NCBI RefSeq assembly: GCF_003597395.2
Contig: NC_133774.1
Location: 47,007,740 to 47,071,739, forward strand
Length of the DNA: 64,000 nucleotides
Source: Chelonoidis abingdonii
Lineage: Eukaryota > Chordata > Testudines > Testudinidae
Reading direction: 5' to 3'
In this document: positions 58,112 through 64,000 of the stretch, piece after piece
Position numbering within the stretch: the stretch's first letter is position 1
Layout: every line of letters begins with the position of its first letter
Program-made: the position numbers and the translations under genes
Notes under the pieces: generated by a model
Databases searched by the model: none
The model's input: only the letters and a program-made list of their open reading frames with translations
Told to the model about the DNA's origin: nothing

Positions 58112-59838
58112 TGTGTTTATATTAAGACACACACAGTTTATAAGCAGTAATTTATGGTGTCTGTGATTTAGACTTTTTAACATAGTTTTTAAACTGGATG
58201 GATGACTACAACAGTTTACTGGATTACTTGTATGCCACAATAAGATATAATGTCAAGGCAAGAGTATAAACTGATTGTCCCGCTTCTGCCTGTGCCAACC
58301 CAAAAATGCTTCACAATGGTATAGTTTTTAGATAATGTTTGTTTCCACTGTCATGTGCTTGAATGGAAAATTGGTCTTTCTGTCTATTCAGCAATTAAAT
58401 TTAGTAGAAATATCTTTTAAAAATTAGTTGATATGCGTACCTTTTGTCAATAAGTTCTCAAATGAACACATCATACAAGGCATCTTGTGTAGTGGAAGAG
58501 ATTTTTAATTTAGTTTATTTGCTTCATTATAGATCAGTATTTAAGTTGTTTATATGTAAATGTATGATTTGAGGAACAATTAAGTGTTGACAAAGTCGGT
58601 TGCAGTCATATCAATTGCAGTGCATTTTCCATAATTTTTCTAACTGACATCTTTGATGATAAATAGTGGATGCCAAGTCAAAGCCGATTATACAGTGAAC
58701 TAGGAATTCATGGTGCTGTCAGGGAGAAGACCGATTGACTTTAAATTTACATATTAATGAGAAGATTTGTTAAGCGGGTGCTTGACTATAGAAAATAACA
58801 GCATATTTATAGGGCACGACATTTTGCAAATAAAGCTGATGCAGGAAAATGGAAATTAAACCTTTTTAGATTAATAAATTCAAGACTGTTAAAATGCATA
58901 TTTTGCATTTTTGTTTTCTTAAATTTACCTTACTCTGTGAGTAACATGATTTTCCCTTGTTCAAGCTGGATCCACTAATCCTCAAAAACTAATGCTTTAA
59001 CATTTTGAATTAATTTTTTCTTGCATCCTTAGAAAACTTAAAACTACAAAGATGTTTGTTTTTTTAATTTCTAATTGTGAGGAAAAGCTTCCTTTTTTAG
59101 AACAAGGTTGCTTTTAATTATGAATCAGGTCTAATATAAAAATCAGTTCATACAAAATTTTGTTTTAGTGCCATATATTTAACTTTTGTGATTGTGTAGT
59201 ATCAGTAATTGTATTGATAAGCACTACGTTGAAAAATATGCTTTCTTTATCCTGTTGGTCCTGGATGAAACTTCAGTTTTCAGTATCTAATTGTAACAGC
59301 TGAAACAATATTCAGTAATCACCTCTAGAAGTTCAAATCTTTATTTGCTGTGACATTTTAAAAATAAAATCAAAGATTTTTGTTTTATGTAAAGTGCTAA
59401 TTATGCACGTTGATATGTGGGTGCTCCTCACTGCATGCTTTGTAAAATTTAGTAATATACATACATAAACGGCAATTTTTATTTTCTCCTCTAAAGAATA
59501 CATAGCAAATTTTACTCATATTTGAGGACACAGTAGAATTATGGGGATACTTGATATTATCTTAGTAGTTAAGGTTATTTTCTAAAATGGACCTAAAATG
59601 GACATATTTTTCTGGATCCCCTCCCCCTCTAAAAGTATGTATTCCATGGGTGTGAAACTTCACACAAATCTACATTTTTATGCCCTTTGAACTTTCTATG
59701 TAGCTTTTGTTTGGTTTCTTTTAATAAATTTTTGATGGAAAGTCTTTGAATTTGGGGTCTGGCTGAAACTTTTTCTTGGCATTTCTACTTTTAATGACTG
59801 ACCATTATCTCTTAAACACTATCCACAAAAAAATCTTA
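58112..59838. other. Intron sequence, nothing recognised
   Basis: AT-rich and single-copy-looking; no exon or transposon seen. Confidence 0.6.
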
Positions 59839-60215
59839 GACAAGGTGGGTGAGGTAATATCTTTTATTGGACCAACATCTGTTGCTTAAAGCAATGTCGC
59901 CAGCTCTCATGATCTTTTCATGAGTCTCATGATAATGATTGAGTCAAGTGGATATGTGATGATTTCAGACTTCCTTCTTAAAGGAAAAGTAAGTTTCTAG
60001 CCCTCGTGGCTGTGGAGAAGGCTTCAAAACGTGACCCCCAGTGCACCCTAGAGGCACAGAAAGCAAATAAAAAGAACATCAAATCTATTATTGTTACAGA
60101 ATCTCATGATTTTTGATGAGCTTGACTCATGATTTTTAAACATTTTGGGGTTGGCAATACTGTGAAAGATAAGCTATCAAGCTACATAGAGCTCTTCTTC
60201 AGATCTAGAAAAACG
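59839..60215. repeat. Penelope-type repeat (family B), interrupted
   Basis: The left part (acaaggtgggtgaggtaata ... tattggaccaacatctgtt, to 59891) and the right part (gctacatagagctcttcttc, about 60170-60215) are two halves of a repeat I recall as continuous in turtles. On the minus strand the right half reads CTGAAGAAGAGCTC-loop-TAGCTTGATAGCTTATC, similar in layout to the hammerhead-like core of family A. The middle is an unrelated insertion. Confidence 0.5.
59892..60168. mobile_element. Non-autonomous DNA transposon inside the family B repeat
   Basis: The ends are facing relatives (caatgtcgccagct on the left, cagtattgccaacccc from the right). The interior repeats 'ctcatgat' in both directions (59915-59940 and 60105-60140). 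It splits the family B repeat. The target duplication is unclear. Confidence 0.5.
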
Positions 60216-60329
60216 ACTCTGGCTATATCTACACTGTGTAGGACCCACGGATTTTGAAGGGTGTGTTGTGAGGGGTATGGATCATTGTAGCAGTGGAGTT
60301 CTGTCTGCAGGTTTTGTATATGTTGTTAT

Positions 60330-60663
60330 GGCAGGGTCTGGATTCATGGGTCTTATTCATGCCTATCACAACATGTGGTGTACGTCATCCAGTGCACTAA
60401 ATGTCCCAGTAAAAAAAGACAATCACTATGCCTTTGAATGAACTCACAGAAAAATGATACAAGACAAAAACAGCATATCATCTGTGGGTGAACACATTTC
60501 ACAAAAAGATCATTCCATATCTGACCTCTGTCCTCATCCTCAAAGGAAACGTGCACATCATCTTAGAAAAGACGAACTTGGGAGCTTAAATTCATGTTTG
60601 CTAGACGTTAAAAATTGTGTCTTAATAAAAACACTGGATTTATGGTTAATTACAACAATCTGT
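60330..60663 (+). pseudogene. Penelope-like GIY-YIG endonuclease remnant
   Basis: The frame from 60372 reads HVVYVIQCTKCPS, the start of a GIY-YIG fold. In shifted frames follow MNSQK/RQK (60425-60470) and GEHISQKDHSISDL (60487-60528), corresponding to the later GIY-YIG blocks with their His and the D.L strand. It continues to GFMVNYNN near 60650. GIY-YIG is the C-terminal endonuclease of Penelope-like elements, and the order of motifs fits. Several frameshifts and stops show it is dead. No Penelope reverse transcriptase is visible nearby. Confidence 0.6.
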
Positions 60664-60892
60664 ACACAGGAATGGCCATATTGGGTTGGATTAATGGTCC
60701 ATCTAGCCCAGTATTCTGTCTTCTGACAGTAGCCAATTCCAGATGCTTCAGAGGGAAAGAACAGGGCAATTATCAAGTGATCTATCCTGTTGTCCAGTGC
60801 TAGCTTCTGGCAGTCAGAGGCTTAGGGACACCCTGTAACCCATTAACCCCTTCTCTTTTTGTCCTATTGCTGCCAAGGTGTTAACAGGTTTC
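60664..60892. repeat. Unclassified dispersed sauropsid repeat
   Basis: The phrases 'ggaatggccatattgggttg', 'ggtccatctagcccagtatt' and 'tagcttctggcagtcagagg' belong to a repeat I recall as common in turtles, birds and crocodilians. Class not known to me. It lies between the GIY-YIG remnant and the family A repeat. Confidence 0.5.
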
Positions 60893-61230
60893 AGAGTCGC
60901 AGCACTGTTGGTCTGAATCTGCAAAAAGAACCTGTGGTACCTGAGAGACTAACAAATTTGTTTGAGCATAAGCTTTTGTGGGCTACAGCTCACTTCATTG
61001 GATGCACAGAATGGAACATATAGTGAGGAGATATATGTACATACAAAGAACATGAAAAGGTTGGAGTTCCCCAACCAACTTTAAGAGGCTGATTAATTAA
61101 GATGAGCTATTGTCAGCAGGAGGGAAAAAAAATTTTGTAGTGATAATAAAGGTAGCCCATTTAAGACAGTTTGACAAGAAGATGTGAGGATACTTAATAT
61201 GGAGAAATAGAATCAATGTGTGTAATGGCT
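60893..61230 (-). repeat. Penelope-type repeat (family A), longest copy
   Basis: It starts caggtttcagagtcgcag and contains 'gagcataagcttttgtggg' and 'ctcacttcattggatgc'. On the minus strand these form the hammerhead-like layout at 61003-60964 (CCAATGA, stem, CACAAAAGC), with two core substitutions. The downstream part (61050-61200) matches 2160-2330 inverted, so the two long copies support each other. Strand is given by the hammerhead-like motif. Confidence 0.6.
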
Positions 61231-61269
61231 AAGCTTTCCAGTTTTACTCCAAGTGTACTATTTGTATTG

Positions 61270-61345
61270 CAGTAATGTTTAGGAGCCCAAGTGATAGATT
61301 TTGTGCTGTGCAGAGTGGTCCTTGCCCCCCAGAAGCTTATTCTTT
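61270..61345. repeat. Old LINE tail fragment
   Basis: 'gattttgtgctgtgcagag' and 'ccttgccccccagaagctta' match, inverted, the old repeat at 46765-46875. Confidence 0.45.
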
Positions 61346-61565
61346 TATGATCTCAACTACATGTGAGCTATTGCTGTAACCCCAAATGGTCCAATCTCAT
61401 GAGACTGGCTTAAAAATAAGGGTTTGGTGTTTTTTAAATTTTCATTTGCCTTCTAGTATTTTGAGCCTTTAAGGTTCAGTTGTGCCATATTTTCAACCAT
61501 GAGAGCTAGAAACCTTTTTTAAAATAGGAAAGATCACTTCCAGCTTGTGCTTCTGGATATAACAC

Positions 61566-61888
61566 ACCAAATATCAGGTTTCAGAGTGGTAGCTGCTAGT
61601 CTGTATCAGCAAAAAGAACGAGGAGTACTTGTGGCACCCTAGAGACTAACATACATTTGAGCATAAGCTTTTGTGGGCTAAAACCCACTTCATCGGATGC
61701 AGGCAGTGGAAAATACAGTAGGAAGATATATACACAGAGAACAAAAATATATATACATCTTCCTACTGTATTTTTCACTGCATGCATTTGATGAAGTGGG
61801 TTTTTGCCCACAAAAGCTTATGCTCAGATAAAATTGTTAGTCTGTAAGGTGCCACAAGTACTTCTCATTCTTTTTACCAAATATCAGG
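61566..61888. mobile_element. Foldback insertion of family A repeat with 13-bp target duplication
   Basis: The flanks accaaatatcagg occur at 61566-61578 and 61876-61888; the final gg may belong to the element. Between them, about 61579-61725 is a family A repeat in one direction and 61757-61875 the same repeat inverted, so hammerhead-like motifs face each other (61698-61660 on the minus strand, 61788-61826 on the plus). It is the second foldback copy of this family here with a clear target duplication. Confidence 0.8.
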
Positions 61889-64000
61889 ACACTCAAATTG
61901 TGAGAGTTGTCAACACTGTGGGGGGAGGGGACGGAGAAGAAACCAGACTTTTAATTTATTATTGATGAATAGACCTGACAAACTAGGCCTATATCTTGGC
62001 TAGTTTTTGTCAATATTTCTAGATCTGCAAATGTATATGTTACACATGGAATTGCAATTTCCTGTTAAAAATTAAGACTGTATGGGCATTGTCAACAGTC
62101 AAATTCTGACCTACATTAAGATAAGGAAAAAGATCTGCATTATGTCATGTTCTACTGAGGGTTTTTTCTTTGTCGCCTCCATCTTTACATGCGCATAGCG
62201 TAGGGAAAATCAAATGAATACTACAAACAGAGTTACCAGAATGTAGTCATCTTAAGGCATTTGAAAATATTTTACTAACATTTTATGTGATGTAATACTA
62301 AGATGTATCTTACATAGGATGGTGTTTTTTAAAAAAGCTTATGAATATAATTATATATTTTTCACAAAGCAGCACATTTCTTATTTTAAAATTAGACTTC
62401 TGTGACTCTTTTTTGATTGAACCAAGAGGATTTGAGGTATGTGTGACTATCTTCTGCTGAGAGACCATTGCACTTCAAACATGCTCACTTACCATGTTCC
62501 TTGAAGACTGTAGAGTCTACTCTCTTAGCATAGTGATGCATTTCATATTCAGTTGGGCAATGTCGACAGCTGGCACTTCCATTACAACTGAAGCTGATAG
62601 CACCACTTCTTATTAAGGTTGCCTGACACATCCCATTATGACTCCATTTTCAGTTGCTTATAACTTGGCCAAACTTTACCCATTTCAACTAAAAGTTTTC
62701 ATACTAGGTGTCTGCTTCAGACTGTTCTTGTTTTTTGAAAACTTCAGACAAAATGGTTCAGCTTGTGACACATGTGGCAATTTCCTGCAATATCCTTGAA
62801 ATACGTTATTGCATTAAGCTTATGTATTACTGTGGGTTGTGATTGTGTGTGTAACCTCTCTGGGGGGACATGTGATGTGAGGCCTGGCAGTTCAAAGGAC
62901 TTTATTGAAAAAGTGTCAGATAAGAATGGACTTTTGGACAATAAATGTTAGGGAATTTCCTGGGGAATATCTCGGGGGAGGTTAATGCCAATTTCCCACC
63001 ACTGGTTACGCAAAAGTCTTGCTCTTTGAAGCTACACCCTGATGTGAGGGTCTTTGCTGATTATCTGTTTCTGGCGAGTGGAGATCGAAGGTCTGAGCTA
63101 TGTAAACAAATGGGTAAAGTGTCTACCTGGTTGTTCTGGTTCTGGATTTGAGACAGTTATGAACTTATAACATGGGGGGGGACCCCAGTTGTGGGTTTTG
63201 AAGGAATAACAACTGCCAGAATTTGAGGTTTGATCTGGGGGTGGCCTCTGGTAAGCTTTTTAGCATGCGTATAAGTCTCTTATTGTTTTAATATATTGTC
63301 TTGGTAATGCTTTCACCTTAAGAATAAATGTGCTTGCTTAGAAAGAGATCTGTGGCAGCTGTCAACTGCTAGCAATTACACTGTTCATAGGCTTTGGAGA
63401 GAAAGTACAGATGATGGCCTGTTTTGGCAGTCTGGTGTACTAGAAATATCAGTGTCGGAAGCGAACTGTGCAGCCTGGAAAAACCCCAATCAGGAGGGCA
63501 TGAGATTCTGGTATTTGCCCAAGACAGGTGACAGCTAGGAACCAGAAGCTTAAAAGTGAGTGCTCTTGGTGGACCCAGGAAGGGGAATGCAGATGCAGTT
63601 GCCCTGAAACTGTGACACAGCTGTTTCTGAGATCAAGGCGAGGGGAAAATATGTTTTTCCCACTTTAGAAGAAATTTGGGTAATCGTTTCTTTGAGAAAC
63701 TTAAGTGCTCCTCCATATGCTTTGGAGCAGGGACTTGAAAATTGACAGGAAGCACCCTGTGTGTCAGGGATGTGCCTTTTGATGTTCCTGTAACATCTGA
63801 CCAAGTTAAAGACCTTAAAAAAAAAAAAAATCTTGTTTGCACATGCTCAGTTGACATTTGCTAGGTCTTTGTGACTAAAATCCCCAATGATTCTATTTGT
63901 ACTGGGTATGTTATAGTTGCATGGGGTGAGCAGGAATTTTTCTGCAATAGCATTTCCCAGCCATTCCATTTATGCCACACAGTGTCTGGGCACCAGAACT
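61889..64000. other. Intron sequence to the right edge, partly repeat-like
   Basis: No AP3B1 exon was found. The part 62560-63640 resembles a dispersed turtle repeat, possibly LTR-derived: it contains AATAAA at 63322-63327 and the phrase 'gtgcttgcttagaaagag'. An A-run lies at 63816-63829. Ends cannot be defined. Confidence 0.4.

Larger units (their letters stand above)
1..64000 (+). other. AP3B1: AP3B1 gene, internal part (introns and four exons)
   Basis: The window lies inside one host gene. Four exons at 2636-2731, 10084-10244, 28558-28624 and 44947-45129 read on the + strand and join in phase into one stretch of beta-3A adaptin. The complete introns are 7,352, 18,313 and 16,322 bp; the flanking introns are cut by the window edges (at least 2,635 bp and at least 18,871 bp). 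The first codons, the promoter and the 3' two thirds of the protein are not here. I looked for the next expected exon, an acidic and lysine-rich linker followed by more solenoid, and did not find it. The introns are packed with transposons, which explains their length. Confidence 0.93.

Noticed and set aside
45130..64000. Search for the next AP3B1 exon (acidic, Lys-rich linker)
   Set aside because: No in-phase open segment with AG/GT boundaries and the expected acidic/Lys-rich composition was found, so the next exon is taken to lie outside the window.
1..64000. tRNA, rRNA, snoRNA or CRISPR features
   Set aside because: No cloverleaf with A and B boxes, no box C/D pair that I could defend and no spaced direct-repeat array was seen by eye. 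A covariance-model scan would be needed for intronic snoRNAs.

Overview
This is a vertebrate genomic window made almost entirely of introns and dead transposons. The only host gene I can support is AP3B1, the beta-3A subunit of the AP-3 adaptor complex. Four of its coding exons lie on the + strand (2636-2731, 10084-10244, 28558-28624, 44947-45129). They total 507 coding bases, are in phase with one another, have clean AG/GT splice sites, and encode a continuous part of the N-terminal adaptin solenoid. Neither end of the gene is in the window: introns run off both edges, and after 45129 I find no further exon in nearly 19 kb.

The repeat content points to a non-avian sauropsid, most probably a turtle. 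It includes CR1 LINEs, four degenerate DIRS (tyrosine-recombinase) retrotransposons, Ty3/Gypsy and other LTR remnants, Penelope-like sequences, a restriction-endonuclease-type LINE fragment, and many non-autonomous DNA transposons, several with 8-bp hAT-type target duplications. The species call is inference from repeat families recalled from memory; no database was consulted.

Layout. 1-2635: a broken Gypsy pol fragment (-), a DIRS end remnant and a Penelope-type repeat with a hammerhead-like motif lie upstream of the first exon. 2732-10083 (first complete intron): an LTR with its polypurine tract (-), a foldback retroposon with an exact 15-bp target duplication, and a CR1 3' end (-). 10245-28557: DIRS copy A (about 10.5-16.8 kb) carrying two nested hAT-like elements, a solo LTR (17.4-18.1 kb), DIRS copy B (about 20.2-27.2 kb) carrying a nested LTR and an 869-bp element, and a short inverted-repeat element. 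28625-44946: DIRS copy C (29.5-32.9 kb, the best preserved), a 2.2-kb DNA transposon, a CR1 that is interrupted by a hAT-like element and an LTR and has its 3' part inverted, and a second GC-rich hAT-like element. 45130-64000: a long palindrome, a hAT-like element, DIRS copy D (about 50.2-55.7 kb), a LINE fragment beside a 125-bp inverted duplication, and a Penelope-like cluster at 59.8-61.9 kb.

No transposon here appears able to make its own proteins. The most notable signals are the Penelope-type repeats with hammerhead-like cores and two foldback insertions with clear target duplications, the nearly identical inverted duplication at 56.5/57.3 kb, and the CR1 whose two parts point in opposite directions around an LTR.
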